This document shows positions 42,573 through 51,147 of a DNA stretch of 64,000 nucleotides, one piece after another. Position 1 is the first letter of the stretch. Each line of letters starts with the position of its first letter. The position numbers and the translations under genes are program-made. The stretch is taken from the NCBI RefSeq assembly GCF_020171925.1, contig NZ_JAIVAR010000002.1:124001-188000 (forward strand), given 5' to 3'. Below the pieces are notes generated by a model. That model made no database searches, was not told the DNA's origin, and saw only the letters and a program-made list of their open reading frames with translations. Source of the stretch: Rossellomorea aquimaris. GTDB taxonomy: Bacteria; Bacillota; Bacilli; Bacillales; Bacillaceae_B.

Positions 42573-43020
42573 GTTTATTAGCGAAAAAAAAAGCGAAGAA
42601 TACTGATCCTGCTTTTAGTATATAAAGAAACCTTCATCAAAAAAATGACAACCTCAGTATTTAATATCGTTCCAATGTACTATTCATTAAACCATGGATT
42701 GGGATTTTTATGAAGGGTGGAATGAACTAATTTTTCCTTTGAAGGGAGAAATAGTTATTGAGGAGGCGCGTAGGAAGTGGAGTTGGTCGTCTCGGATGTG
42801 GTTTTGATAAAATAATTGGATTTTTGATAATAAGAGGTCCGGTTTTGATAATATAGTTAGATTTTTGACAAAAAACCTCCGTTTTTAATCATATACGGAT
42901 TCGGCAAGCTGCTTTTGGCTTTTAGAAACTATGAATTCTCTTAAAATTCACCCGAAAATAAGTGAATTCAGTGAAAATAGCCCGCCCCCAACGTAAAAGG
43001 CGGGCGAAAAGCACGAAAAA
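42573..43020. other. Gene-free region upstream of sigO, with TGATAATA array
   Basis: It holds the sigO promoter area (not placed), and a second TGATAATA array (42805-42893). A short G/C-rich stretch near 42983 ends the SDR gene unit. No gene is seen. Confidence 0.55.
42805..42893. repeat. Second phased TGATAATA array
   Basis: Boxes TGATAAAA, TGATAATA, TGATAATA, TGACAAAA and TAATCATA start at 42805, 42825, 42846, 42866 and 42886: steps of 20, 21, 20 and 20. The core and pitch match the array at 28411. Confidence 0.75.
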
Positions 43021-43812
43021 TCACCTCATCACACTGCCCCCGGAGATTTTGACCGACTCACCGACGATGTTCCGAGCGGCATCACTCAACAAAAAGATGA
43101 TCGTGTTCGCGACTTCTTCAGGGGAAGTCAGTCGCCCTGAAGGGATGCTCTCCTTGGCAAGCTCCAGCTGCTCCTCGTAGCTGCGCCCGTGTCGTTCGCC
43201 TTTGGACTTGATGGCGTTCCTCCCCATTTCGGTGTCTACATAGCTGGGGCAGATCGCATTCACGCGGACGCCGTGCTCGATCGCTTCGAGTGCGAATGCC
43301 TGGGTGAAGCCCGTCACGGCGAATTTCGAGGCGCTGTACGCAGCATTGCCGTGAGTGCCCCTCAATCCGGAAAGGGAGGAGATGTTGACGATGGCTCCGT
43401 TCCTCTCCTTTTTCATGCCCTCATAGACAATCTGTGTGAGAGCGACCAGTGAAAAATAATTAAGCTCCATAATGCTTCGTAAGTCTTCATCCGAGAGATT
43501 CTCGACAGTGTCCCCGCCGCCGATCCCGGCAGAATTGACGAGACCGGTGACCGGACCGAATGTACCGGCAGCGGAATCCGCTAATTCAGTGCGCGCTTCT
43601 CTTAAGGTAAGATCTGCTGTCACCACATGGATCCGATCCCCGCCACACTCATCCTTCAATCGTTTCAACTTCTCCTCATTCCTGCCTGTCACCGTCACAC
43701 GCGCACCGGCCTCAACCGCGGCCTTGGCCGCTTCATACCCGATCCCGCCGGTCGCCCCGGTGATCAGGATATGCTGTCCTTCAAGCGTTCCCTCATGAAA
43801 TGGAAAATTCAA
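43021..43812 (-). CDS. SDR family oxidoreductase (FabG/YqjQ-like)
   Basis: 263 residues, classical SDR: TGATGGIGYEAA (residues 18-29), NSAGIGG, catalytic S in NISSLSG and Y-x-x-x-K as YSASK, with PSYVDTEMG downstream. It starts with TTG at 43812 preceded by AAGGAGGG 6 bases ahead. The substrate is unknown; 3-oxoacyl reductases and dihydroanticapsin-type dehydrogenases are close in sequence. Confidence 0.87.
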   Translation of the reverse strand: MNFPFHEGTLEGQHILITGATGGIGYEAAKAAVEAGARVTVTGRNEEKLKRLKDECGGDRIHVVTADLTLREARTELADSAAGTFGPVTGLVNSAGIGGGDTVENLSDEDLRSIMELNYFSLVALTQIVYEGMKKERNGAIVNISSLSGLRGTHGNAAYSASKFAVTGFTQAFALEAIEHGVRVNAICPSYVDTEMGRNAIKSKGERHGRSYEEQLELAKESIPSGRLTSPEEVANTIIFLLSDAARNIVGESVKISGGSVMR

Positions 43813-43907
43813 TCGTATCCCTCCTTCTACTATGTTCAGTAGTTTACCCGCGTTGCTTGCAGGTGAAACGAAGCCTTACCATTTGCGAGGCAGTTAAACC
43901 AAAACTC

Positions 43908-43936
43908 GAAGGTACGTCCCGCGGCACTTTAAAGTG
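43908..43936. repeat. REP-like palindrome, half copy
   Basis: GAAGGTACGTCCCGCGG followed by the palindrome CACTTTAAAGTG; related to the left arm of the elements at 4857 and 48771 but without the full right arm. Confidence 0.6.
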
Positions 43937-43998
43937 GAAAAGCGATTTCTCCCCATAAAAAAGAGCACTGACAAAGTCAGCGCTCTTTTGAGCAAGGG

Positions 43999-44646
43999 TC
44001 ATTCTTTCCCCACACCATTCATGATCATCTGCACGGTCATCTCGATTTCCTTCTCATCATCCCAGTCCTCTTCAGGGAGGAACACGTAGCGGACGAGCAG
44101 GAGGCCGAAGATGCTCGTGGCCGAGAAGCGGACGACTGCCGGCGAAGGAAGGTCGATGATCTGGCCTTTTTCCTTGTAATGGTCGACGAGCAGGGTGAAT
44201 TTTTCAAAGATTTTTGTTGCGATGTGTTCTTTGAATTGCTCCTTCAGCTCGGGATGGAACGGGATCTCCTGGATCAGGATCTTGAAGGCGGACATATTGT
44301 CCTTCAGGAATTCCTGCCGGTTCAGGATCATTGCCTTCAGGAAATCTTCGTAACGGTCGTACCTGGCGTCCAGTACTTTATTGATATCACGGATCACGAA
44401 TGGGGCGATCAGTTTCGCGATGGTCGGTGAAACGATGGAAAGGAGCAGGTCCTTCTTCGTTTTATAGTGGCGGAAGATGGTACCCTCCGCCACGCCTGCT
44501 TTCTTCGCGATCTGACTCGTGGAAGTGGCGGCATAGCCTTTTTCCGCGAACATTTCGATCGCGGCTTCCACGATTTTCTGCTGCTTCTCCGTGAAGGCTT
44601 CTTCTTGTTCGAATAATTGTTGAAAGATATCTTTTTCCTCAGCCAT
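43999..44646 (-). CDS. TetR-family regulator of the ABC exporter
   Basis: 215 residues. N-terminal TetR DNA-binding domain with the helix-turn-helix in IVEAAIEMFAEKGYAATSTSQIAKKAGVAEGTIFRHYKTKKDLL; the rest is a ligand-binding helical domain. It is the last gene of the ABC operon, 30 bases after the permease. Two 18-bp inverted repeats flank the operon promoter and are its probable operator, so it should repress its own operon and respond to an exported compound. Confidence 0.88.
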   Translation of the reverse strand: MAEEKDIFQQLFEQEEAFTEKQQKIVEAAIEMFAEKGYAATSTSQIAKKAGVAEGTIFRHYKTKKDLLLSIVSPTIAKLIAPFVIRDINKVLDARYDRYEDFLKAMILNRQEFLKDNMSAFKILIQEIPFHPELKEQFKEHIATKIFEKFTLLVDHYKEKGQIIDLPSPAVVRFSATSIFGLLLVRYVFLPEEDWDDEKEIEMTVQMIMNGVGKE

Positions 44647-44675
44647 TCATAAACCCCTAACGTAGTCTTAGTACC

Positions 44676-45692
44676 TTATATTTTACGGTATTTTTTGAGC
44701 GCTGCAACATTCAGGATGATGAAGAGCAGCGAGAAGCCTGCAAGGACGGCCAGGTTGAAGAGCAGATCGCCGAACCCGAATCCCCGGATCATCACATCGC
44801 GAAGCGCGCCGGCCGCATAATAGAGCGGCGTGAACGGGCCGACCCAGCTGAGCCATTCCGAGATCGTGTCGAGATTGAATAATCCCGAGAAGAAAATCTG
44901 TGGAATCACGACAATCGGGATGAATTGCATCATCTGTAACTCATTTTTGGCAAAAGCGGACAATAGGATCCCAAGCGTCAAGGCTGTGAAGGATAACAGG
45001 ACGATGACGACCAGTACGTTAAAGAAGCTTCCTGCCATCATCATGTCGAGGATATAGATCGCATACCACGAGATCAACGCCGCCTGCAGCAGTGTCACTA
45101 TCCCGAACCCGAGCACATAGCTGACGACCATCTCCCAGATCCTGATCGGTGACGTTAATAGCCGTTCAAGTGTCCCGGTCGTCCTTTCTCTTAAAAAAGA
45201 GACCCCGCTCACGAGGAACACGAAGAAGAACACAAAGAATCCAAGCAATACTGGACCGAACGAATCGAACATCCCCATGTCTTCATTTCCATATAAAAAC
45301 GTCACTCGATCTGATAGATTGGCAGAGTCCGAGGAAAATAACGTCTGCACTTCCTTCATGACGGCTCCATTCACCGTCGGGTCGCTGCCTTCCACGACAA
45401 TGTCTGGGGTCCCGGAGGTGTTGAAGGTGACATATCCGTCCAGATCGCCGTCCCTGATGGCGTCGAGTGCTTCGTCCTTCTTGTCATAGCGTTCAAATCC
45501 GCTAAGATCGAGCTTTGCCTCAAGTGGGGCAGGTACATCGACGACCGCCACTTTCGCTTCATAGTCATTGGAAGAAAACACGAGCGAAAGCATCGTCATG
45601 ATCAAAAGGGGAGCCAAAAACATCAGCGCAAGTGTACGTTTATCACGGAAAAGCTGTCGGATGATGCGCAGAACGAATCCACTAATTCTCAA
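44676..45692 (-). CDS. ABC-2 type permease
   Basis: 338 residues from the TTG at 45692 (GGAGGTG 6-7 bases ahead, inside the ATPase gene, 11-base overlap). Topology is that of the ABC-2/DrrB class: one N-terminal helix, a large extracytoplasmic domain (about residues 50-165) and five further helices (e.g. GFFVFFFVFLVSGVSFL, the E-R-x-x-G-T-L-E-R-L-L signature at about 195). It forms the channel of the exporter with the ATPase encoded just upstream. The exported substrate, likely a drug or lipid, is unknown. Confidence 0.87.
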   Translation of the reverse strand: MRISGFVLRIIRQLFRDKRTLALMFLAPLLIMTMLSLVFSSNDYEAKVAVVDVPAPLEAKLDLSGFERYDKKDEALDAIRDGDLDGYVTFNTSGTPDIVVEGSDPTVNGAVMKEVQTLFSSDSANLSDRVTFLYGNEDMGMFDSFGPVLLGFFVFFFVFLVSGVSFLRERTTGTLERLLTSPIRIWEMVVSYVLGFGIVTLLQAALISWYAIYILDMMMAGSFFNVLVVIVLLSFTALTLGILLSAFAKNELQMMQFIPIVVIPQIFFSGLFNLDTISEWLSWVGPFTPLYYAAGALRDVMIRGFGFGDLLFNLAVLAGFSLLFIILNVAALKKYRKI

Positions 45693-46410
45693 GGGAAACA
45701 CCTCCATTTTTCAAAAAGACATCTTCGATGGAATTCACGCCGTATTGCGATTTAATCGCATCCGGTGTGTCACTCGAGATGATTTTCCCGTGCTGCAGGA
45801 GCCCGAGCCTGTCACAGCGCTCCGCTTCATCCATGACGTGTGTCGTGATGATGATCGTCCGGCCTTCTTCCTTGAGGGCGTGGAACCCATCCCAGATCTC
45901 TTTTCTCAGTACGGGATCGATCCCGACGGTCGGTTCATCGAGGAAAAGGACGTCGGGGTCGTGCAGCAAGGCGATCGCGAGCGAAAGTCTCCTCTTCATG
46001 CCACCTGAGTATTGACTGACAGGTTTGTCGAGATGGGGGAGGAGGTCGACCATCTCCATCACTTTCTCGATTTGCTTTTTTCGTTTCGATTTTGATAAGC
46101 CGTAAAGGGAAGCGGTGAACAACAGGTTCTCCTTCGCCGTCAGCTCTTCATAGAGGGCATCGGACTGCGCCATATACCCAATGGAAGGGTACAGGTCCTT
46201 CGCCTTCAGCTCTTTGCCCTTGAATGTGACGCTTCCTTCCGACGGAAGCTCGAGGCCGATCATCATTTTGATCATGGTCGTCTTTCCGGAACCGGAAGGG
46301 CCGAGCAGTCCGTAAATTTCCCCTGGCTGGATATCCAGCGAGATGTCGTTTAACACATCCTGATTTTTGAATGACTTTGATATTGCGTTTAACTGAATGA
46401 TCGAATCCAT
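45682..46410 (-). CDS. ABC transporter ATP-binding protein
   Basis: 242 residues, one nucleotide-binding domain: Walker A GPSGSGKTT (residues 37-45), Q-loop YMAQSDALYEE, signature QYSGGMKRRLSLA, Walker B VLFLDEPTVG and H-loop TTHVMDEA. It powers the ABC-2 permease in the same operon. The first gene of a three-gene unit with the TetR regulator at the end. Confidence 0.92.
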   Translation of the reverse strand: MDSIIQLNAISKSFKNQDVLNDISLDIQPGEIYGLLGPSGSGKTTMIKMMIGLELPSEGSVTFKGKELKAKDLYPSIGYMAQSDALYEELTAKENLLFTASLYGLSKSKRKKQIEKVMEMVDLLPHLDKPVSQYSGGMKRRLSLAIALLHDPDVLFLDEPTVGIDPVLRKEIWDGFHALKEEGRTIIITTHVMDEAERCDRLGLLQHGKIISSDTPDAIKSQYGVNSIEDVFLKNGGVSLEN

Positions 46411-46445
46411 GGTCTACACACCTTTCGAGAGGTTGTCGGTCTAAT

Positions 46446-46463
46446 AGTGAGTGATTACTCACT
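46446..46463. promoter_or_regulatory. TetR operator 1 (inverted repeat)
   Basis: AGTGAGT-GATT-ACTCACT, 7-bp arms. It lies at the start of the ABC operon transcript, downstream of the -10. Confidence 0.75.
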
Positions 46464-46466
46464 TAT

Positions 46467-46495
46467 AGTGTATGACGATTGGTTGGATTTGTAAA
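46467..46495 (-). promoter_or_regulatory. Promoter of the ABC-tetR operon
   Basis: On the minus strand TTTACA-17-TACACT. It lies between the two operator palindromes, so bound repressor would cover both sides of the polymerase site. Confidence 0.7.
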
Positions 46496-46512
46496 GTGAG
46501 TAATCACTCACT
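46495..46512. promoter_or_regulatory. TetR operator 2 (inverted repeat)
   Basis: AGTGAGT-AATC-ACTCACT, the reverse complement of operator 1; centre-to-centre distance 49 bp. It abuts the -35 hexamer. Confidence 0.75.
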
Positions 46513-46561
46513 TTTATAAAAATATATGCCATTTCGCTAAAAATAGTCGTGGAACAGCGTA

Positions 46562-46604
46562 AAATAAAAAAAGCATGGGACATTCATCGAATGTCCCATG
46601 CTTT
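46562..46604 (-). terminator. Terminator of the yojF-bshB2 unit
   Basis: Stem AAAGCATGGGACATTC / GAATGTCCCATGCTTT, 3-nt loop, U run on the minus strand. Confidence 0.9.
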
Positions 46605-46616
46605 GCTGTTTCGTCC

Positions 46617-47300
46617 TTATTCCACCTGGTCGTTATCCCATTGATAGCTCCAGAAATTCTCCGTCGTCACCCATTTCAATGCTTCCGGATCGTTCACTTT
46701 AAGGCCTTTCTCAAGGTCCTTCAGCATCCATGCGGTTTGAGAGATATGAGCTTTCAGCGTATTGATCTTCTGGTCCCGGACAGGGGTGATATCGTTGATG
46801 ATATCCGGTTCCCCAAGCTCTTCACGGCAGTTCTTGGAGAAGGCGAGGCAGTGCAGTTTCGGGCGTGATTCCTTCGGAAGTCGGCGCACTGCGCGGACGA
46901 CCGCACGAGCCGTCGCTTCATGGTCCGGGTGTACGGAGTAGCCTGGATAGAAGCTGATGATCAGGGAAGGATCCAATTCATCGATCAGACCCGTCACCAT
47001 GTTGGCAAGCTTTTCGTCGTTTTCAAATTCGAGCGTTTTATCACGGTAGCCCATCATGCGAAGGTCTGTGATGCCCATCGCTTCCGCGGCTTTTTTCAAT
47101 TCTTTCTTGCGGATGAGGGGAAGCGACTCGCGTGTCGCGAACGGCGGGTTCCCGAGGTTGCGTCCCATTTCACCGAGCGTAAGGCATGCGTATGTGACGG
47201 GTGTACCGTTATTGATATGCGTTGAAATCGTACCTGAAACACCGAATGCTTCATCATCCGGATGCGGGAAGATGACAAGGACTCTATTTTCTTGTTCCAT
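46617..47300 (-). CDS. bshB2: Bacillithiol biosynthesis deacetylase BshB2
   Basis: 227 residues of the LmbE/PIG-L family. The zinc motif is PHPDDEAFG (residues 12-20), with SVHPDHEATARAV (His ligand) further on. BshB2 removes the acetyl group from GlcNAc-malate in bacillithiol synthesis, and can hydrolyse bacillithiol S-conjugates. It follows yojF by 56 bases, as in B. subtilis. AAAAGGAG precedes the ATG. Confidence 0.9.
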   Translation of the reverse strand: MEQENRVLVIFPHPDDEAFGVSGTISTHINNGTPVTYACLTLGEMGRNLGNPPFATRESLPLIRKKELKKAAEAMGITDLRMMGYRDKTLEFENDEKLANMVTGLIDELDPSLIISFYPGYSVHPDHEATARAVVRAVRRLPKESRPKLHCLAFSKNCREELGEPDIINDITPVRDQKINTLKAHISQTAWMLKDLEKGLKVNDPEALKWVTTENFWSYQWDNDQVE

Positions 47301-47356
47301 TATTGACTCTCCTTTTCTTACATGTACTTATCCGATTTGATTCTAGCGAGCTGAAG

Positions 47357-47704
47357 TCAGCTGAACGGTACAGGGCTGATTTCGAGGGCGACGGCCAATT
47401 TTCCATCCGATCCGTGACCGGCCATCAACAGGCGTCCGTGCTCATCCATCTCGTAGTGGGTGAGGCCCTCTGCGTAAATCCAGCCGAGTTCGATCTTCAA
47501 TCCGACACGGAAAGGACCGTCCCCGATGATTTTTCCATGCTCATAGTTGACTTTCGCGTTCCGGATATAGGCACCGGCGTTGAAGAAGCCTTCGTTGAAG
47601 TGAGCGGCATAGGCTCCGTTCGTCGTTTCCAAATGTATATAGACATCCTGACGGGCGAATTGATTGATCAATCCCTGCACGTCGGCAATCTTGATCGGTT
47701 CCAT
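47357..47704 (-). CDS. yojF: YojF family protein (DUF1806)
   Basis: 115 residues, DUF1806. It always pairs with bshB2 in Bacillus, which points to a role with bacillithiol enzymes, but its own activity is unknown. Compact alpha/beta sequence (VYIHLETTNGAYAAHF, GAYIRNAKVNYEHGKIIGDGPFRVGLKIELGWIYAEGLTHY in parts). AAGGAGG precedes the ATG. Confidence 0.85.
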   Translation of the reverse strand: MEPIKIADVQGLINQFARQDVYIHLETTNGAYAAHFNEGFFNAGAYIRNAKVNYEHGKIIGDGPFRVGLKIELGWIYAEGLTHYEMDEHGRLLMAGHGSDGKLAVALEISPVPFS

Positions 47705-47811
47705 TCCATTTCCTCCTTAGGTACAGAAAAGACTCTTACGTATTATGTACCATTTTACTAAAGTTCTTCAGCGATTGCGAAAAGTCTGTTCGAGAGGGGG
47801 ATGTAAAAAAG

Positions 47812-47851
47812 GGTGCCAGGCACAAAACGGTCGTTTTGTGCCTGGCACCCG
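47812..47851. terminator. Terminator-like palindrome built of two TGCCAGGCAC units 25 bp apart
   Basis: A perfect 19-bp stem GGGTGCCAGGCACAAAACG with a 2-nt gap, downstream of pdxK on the minus strand. The two palindrome centres are at 47819 and 47844, 25 bp apart, the same pitch as the array at 55274. Confidence 0.75.
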
Positions 47852-47866
47852 AAAGCCTTCCCGAGA

Positions 47867-48676
47867 TTAGTTCTCGAAACGGTTATAAGCTCCGTGCATC
47901 ACAGGGCCGACATATTCATTCAGTTTGAATCCGTGCTTGATGGCAGCCGTGACGAATGATTTTGCGTTTTCAACGGCTTCCTTCACCTCTTGCCCGTTGG
48001 CAAGGTTGGACGTGATGGCTGCTGCAAACGTACAGCCTGCACCGTGATTATACGACGTTTCCACTTTTTCTTCTTCTAGGAGCGTGAATTCGTTCCCATC
48101 ATAGAAAAGGTCAAGCGCCTTGTCGTGTTGCAGTTGTTTGCCGCCTTTGATGACAACGTTCTTCGCACCAAGGTCGTGGATTTTCTTAGCCGCTTCCTTC
48201 AAGCCGTCGATCGTCTTGATCGGACCTGTCCCGGCAAGCTGTCCAGCTTCGAATAGGTTCGGCGTCACAACCGTTGCGCGCTGCAGGAGGTGCTCCCTCA
48301 TGGCGTCGGTCGTTTCAGGGTTCAGGACCTCGTCTTCCCCTTTACAAACCATGACCGGGTCGATCACGACTTTATCCAAACCGAACTGGTCGATTTTTTT
48401 CGCCGCAAGCTCGATGATCTCGACCGTTCCGAGCATACCGGTCTTCATCGCGTCGATCCCTACGGAAAGGACCGTCTCCAATTGTGCTTCCAGTGTATCG
48501 ATCGAAAGGGGATGGACGTTATGGTGCCAGTGGTTGTTCGGATCCATCGTCACGACCGTCGTCAGTGCCGTCATTCCATACACACCGTGCTCCTGGAATG
48601 TTTTCAGGTCTGCCTGGATGCCGGCTCCGCCGCTTGTATCCGATCCTGCAATCGTTAAGGTTTTTTTCAATGTCAT
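47867..48676 (-). CDS. pdxK: Pyridoxine/pyridoxal/pyridoxamine kinase, PdxK-like (ThiD family)
   Basis: 269 residues, ribokinase-like. Motifs: TIAGSDTSGGAGIQADLKTF (residues 8-27), VIDPVMVCKGE, TPNLFEA and HGAGCTFAAAI with the catalytic Asp replaced in the family pattern (G-x-G-C-T). It matches B. subtilis PdxK (YwdB), a ThiD-type enzyme that phosphorylates pyridoxine vitamers; hydroxymethylpyrimidine kinase activity is possible. It opens the ywd-like block. Confidence 0.85.
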   Translation of the reverse strand: MTLKKTLTIAGSDTSGGAGIQADLKTFQEHGVYGMTALTTVVTMDPNNHWHHNVHPLSIDTLEAQLETVLSVGIDAMKTGMLGTVEIIELAAKKIDQFGLDKVVIDPVMVCKGEDEVLNPETTDAMREHLLQRATVVTPNLFEAGQLAGTGPIKTIDGLKEAAKKIHDLGAKNVVIKGGKQLQHDKALDLFYDGNEFTLLEEEKVETSYNHGAGCTFAAAITSNLANGQEVKEAVENAKSFVTAAIKHGFKLNEYVGPVMHGAYNRFEN

Positions 48677-48770
48677 GGGTAATTACCTCCTATGGTTTCA
48701 TGTCCAAATTCGTCTGAATAAAGGATATAATACCGCAGGTGGAATTACAACTTTTCTTACCCACCATGAT

Positions 48771-48816
48771 GAAGGTACGTCCCTCACCGCTTTAACGCGA
48801 TGAGGGACGTACCTTC
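48771..48816. repeat. REP-like palindrome
   Basis: Arms GAAGGTACGTCCCTCACCGC and GCGATGAGGGACGTACCTTC with one mismatch around TTTAAC. It lies between the divergent-convergent ends of pdxK upstream region and the YflT-like gene 3' end. Confidence 0.85.
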
Positions 48817-48820
48817 GGGG

Positions 48821-49171
48821 TCAGAATGGTTTTGGGTTGTTTGTGTTTGCCTCTTTGGTGGCAACGATGACGAGTTTCCCTTTGTCCAGCTCTTCTTCGT
48901 AGGTATCTGCTTCGGTCCGGTTCATGCCGACGGCTTTCATTTTGTCACGGAGTTCATCTCCGCGGCTTTTGAACAGATTGCCAACGCTTTCGATCCAACC
49001 TTGTTCCTTCATCCCGATGGTTTCCGTGCCTGTCCCTTCGGTGAGATCCTCCGAGCGATGTTTGTCGTGTGCGAACAGATAGATTTCGTCTTTTGAGTAA
49101 CCTTCAGTTGTCAATGCTTCGATTTTCGTCTTGGCTCCGACTACATTTTCTGCAAGTTCCACTTTATACAT
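48821..49171 (-). CDS. General stress protein 17M-like (YflT family)
   Basis: 116 residues with the YflT motif EALTTEGYSKDEIYLFAHDK (residues about 18-37) and a C-terminal KLVIVA strand. B. subtilis YflT is a sigma-B-dependent general stress protein of unknown activity. A convincing sigma-B promoter lies about 95 bases upstream. GAGGAGG precedes the ATG. The REP-like element follows the stop. Confidence 0.87.
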   Translation of the reverse strand: MYKVELAENVVGAKTKIEALTTEGYSKDEIYLFAHDKHRSEDLTEGTGTETIGMKEQGWIESVGNLFKSRGDELRDKMKAVGMNRTEADTYEEELDKGKLVIVATKEANTNNPKPF

Positions 49172-49261
49172 TGATTAGTAGACCTCCTCTAATAAACGTT
49201 TGATGGTGCTCTCCAGGTTGAATTTCATGAAGCCCCTTCTGTTGAACATCTTATTTCTGTC

Positions 49262-49286
49262 TTACCCGCTGCAAAAACAGTGAAAC
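49262..49286 (-). promoter_or_regulatory. Sigma-B promoter of the YflT-like gene
   Basis: On the minus strand GTTTCA-13-GGGTAA, close to GTTTAA-12/14-GGGTAT. Confidence 0.7.
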
Positions 49287-49376
49287 TTCCATAATCTAGT
49301 AACTCTATTAAAGAGAATTATTGTTTCCAAGATTCGACAAATTTCCTTATAATAGAGAGAAGGAAGGTGAACGCTC

Positions 49377-50129
49377 TTGAGTACTCAATATGAAAAGATC
49401 CAGCAGATGGAAGCAATATTGGAAGAGTTGAAAGCAAATGAAAGAGAAACAAGTGCCACAATGGCTGTCAAACATAGAAGAGAACGGAATTTCCGTATGC
49501 CGGGACGCTCGATCCTCGGACTCTGGAAGAATCGATTCCTGATCCTCCTCCTCGTGATCATCATACTGGTAGGGGGGACGGCAGCCGGGATGTATGCATG
49601 GCTCGGAGGCTCGACATTTACAGAGGAAAGGGGCTCGTTTGTCGAGCGGATCCAGGACATGAGTTCACTCGCCACTGCACAGGGCTTTGTGAAAGCCGTC
49701 ATCGAACAAGAGGACAATCAGCTATTCGGGAAAGAAATCAGTGCCGATCTTCCGGGGACAAAGCGGAAGCTGTTGATGGTGGTACCGGGGACGGTCCTTG
49801 CCGGAGTGGATTTACAGCAAGTGGACGGGGACGATATAGTCGTGGATGACGTGAAGAAGGAAATCGAACTCACGCTGCCCCGTGCGGAAATCCTTCAGGA
49901 GCCTTCGATTGATACAGACGGGATCAAAACGTTTTCGGTCGAAGGGATCTTCAGGAATGATGTTGACTGGAATGAAGGATTCGCCCTTGCTGAAGTGGCG
50001 AAGGACATGATCAGTCAGGAGGCGGTCGAGCAAGGGATCCTGACCGCAGCCGAGAAAAATGCCGAGAAGTCATTGAAGGGCTTTTTTGAACAGTTGGGTT
50101 ATGATGTGATTATTACATTTGAGGACTAG
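49377..50129 (+). CDS. DUF4230 membrane protein
   Basis: 250 residues from a TTG start (GGAAGGTGA upstream). A cytoplasmic coiled-coil N-terminus of about 50 residues is followed by one transmembrane segment ([22 protein letters not shown]) and an extracellular DUF4230 domain. The function is unknown. The ung gene starts 16 bases after the stop, so it may be co-transcribed with it. Confidence 0.78.
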   Translation: MSTQYEKIQQMEAILEELKANERETSATMAVKHRRERNFRMPGRSILGLWKNRFLILLLVIIILVGGTAAGMYAWLGGSTFTEERGSFVERIQDMSSLATAQGFVKAVIEQEDNQLFGKEISADLPGTKRKLLMVVPGTVLAGVDLQQVDGDDIVVDDVKKEIELTLPRAEILQEPSIDTDGIKTFSVEGIFRNDVDWNEGFALAEVAKDMISQEAVEQGILTAAEKNAEKSLKGFFEQLGYDVIITFED

Positions 50130-50145
50130 AGGGGAGTGTCTGACC

Positions 50146-50817
50146 GTGTCTTCCGTTTTTCAAAACGATTGGTCTGAGGTTCTGGGAGAGGAGCTTCAGA
50201 AAGAGTATTATTTAAACTTGAGAGAATGGCTGAAAAATGAATATGAAACGAAGAACACGCATCCATCCATGGACGATGTGTTCAATGCGTTTCATTATAC
50301 GGCGTATCATGATGTAAAGGTGGTCTTACTCGGACAGGATCCCTATCATGGGCCGAATCAGGCGGAGGGGCTCAGTTTTTCAGTGAAAAAAGGGGTCAAG
50401 CTGCCTCCGTCCCTTCGGAATATGTATAAAGAGCTTGAGGCAGATATCGGGTGCAGCATCCCCCGGCACGGGTCGCTAGTGAAGTGGGCGAAACAGGGTG
50501 TCCTCCTTCTGAATACCGTGTTGACCGTCGAAGAGGGGAAGGCCCATTCCCATCGCGGTAATGGATGGGAGACGTTCACGGACCGGGTCATCACACTCCT
50601 CAATGAGCGGGAGGAACCGATGGTGTTCCTGTTATGGGGAAAACCGGCCCAGGGCAAACGGGCGTTGATCGATGAAAGTAAACATGGGGTGATCACCGCT
50701 CCGCATCCAAGTCCACTATCTGCGCACCGGGGGTTCTTCGGAAGCAGACCGTATTCAAGGGCAAATCAATTTTTAAAAGAAAAGGGGCTTGAACCAATCG
50801 ACTGGTGCGTGAAATAG
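50146..50817 (+). CDS. ung: Uracil-DNA glycosylase
   Basis: 223 residues of family 1 UDG. The water-activating motif is GQDPYHGP (Asp 65) and the DNA-intercalation motif is [11 protein letters not shown]. It removes uracil from DNA to start base excision repair. Start GTG at 50146 has AGGGGAG about 10 bases upstream. Position between DUF4230 and ywdI-like genes equals the ywdG locus of B. subtilis. Confidence 0.95.
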   Translation: MSSVFQNDWSEVLGEELQKEYYLNLREWLKNEYETKNTHPSMDDVFNAFHYTAYHDVKVVLLGQDPYHGPNQAEGLSFSVKKGVKLPPSLRNMYKELEADIGCSIPRHGSLVKWAKQGVLLLNTVLTVEEGKAHSHRGNGWETFTDRVITLLNEREEPMVFLLWGKPAQGKRALIDESKHGVITAPHPSPLSAHRGFFGSRPYSRANQFLKEKGLEPIDWCVK

Positions 50818-50823
50818 GGGATT

Positions 50824-50839
50824 TGTTTCACGTGAAACA
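50824..50839. promoter_or_regulatory. Perfect parS site
   Basis: TGTTTCACGTGAAACA, identical to the ParB (Spo0J) binding consensus, 7 bases downstream of ung. parS sites lie near the replication origin in Bacilli. Confidence 0.9.
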
Positions 50840-50883
50840 TCGTGATCCCCGCGCAATGATCGGCCCCGTGGGAGGCGAGAGGA

Positions 50884-51072
50884 TTGAATAAGGAGCAAGC
50901 AGTCAATTGCTTTAAATGTTGCTATTTTTATACAACGTGGGAGCCTGCCCATCCACGGGGATGCAAAGGATATGGCTTCAAGACGAAAGCGATGCCTTCC
51001 GCGGTGGTCCTCCGTTCTTCGGGCCGTCCTTGTTTGAAGTTTTCACCTAAATCTTCATCGAAACATATTTGA
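50884..51072 (+). CDS. Small cysteine-rich protein
   Basis: 62 residues from a TTG start preceded by GGGAGGCGAGAGG. Cysteines: CFKCC near residues 9-13, GCKGYG near 28 and PCLKF near 49. This could bind zinc. The frame is conserved in position between ung and ywdI-like genes, but I do not recognise a named product. Confidence 0.55.
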   Translation: MNKEQAVNCFKCCYFYTTWEPAHPRGCKGYGFKTKAMPSAVVLRSSGRPCLKFSPKSSSKHI

Positions 51073-51147
51073 TTATTCTTTGATTTAGAATTAGGATTAT
51101 GATGTGGTAACAAATGAAATCTCGTGCACATGAAAGGAGGCGCGTGG

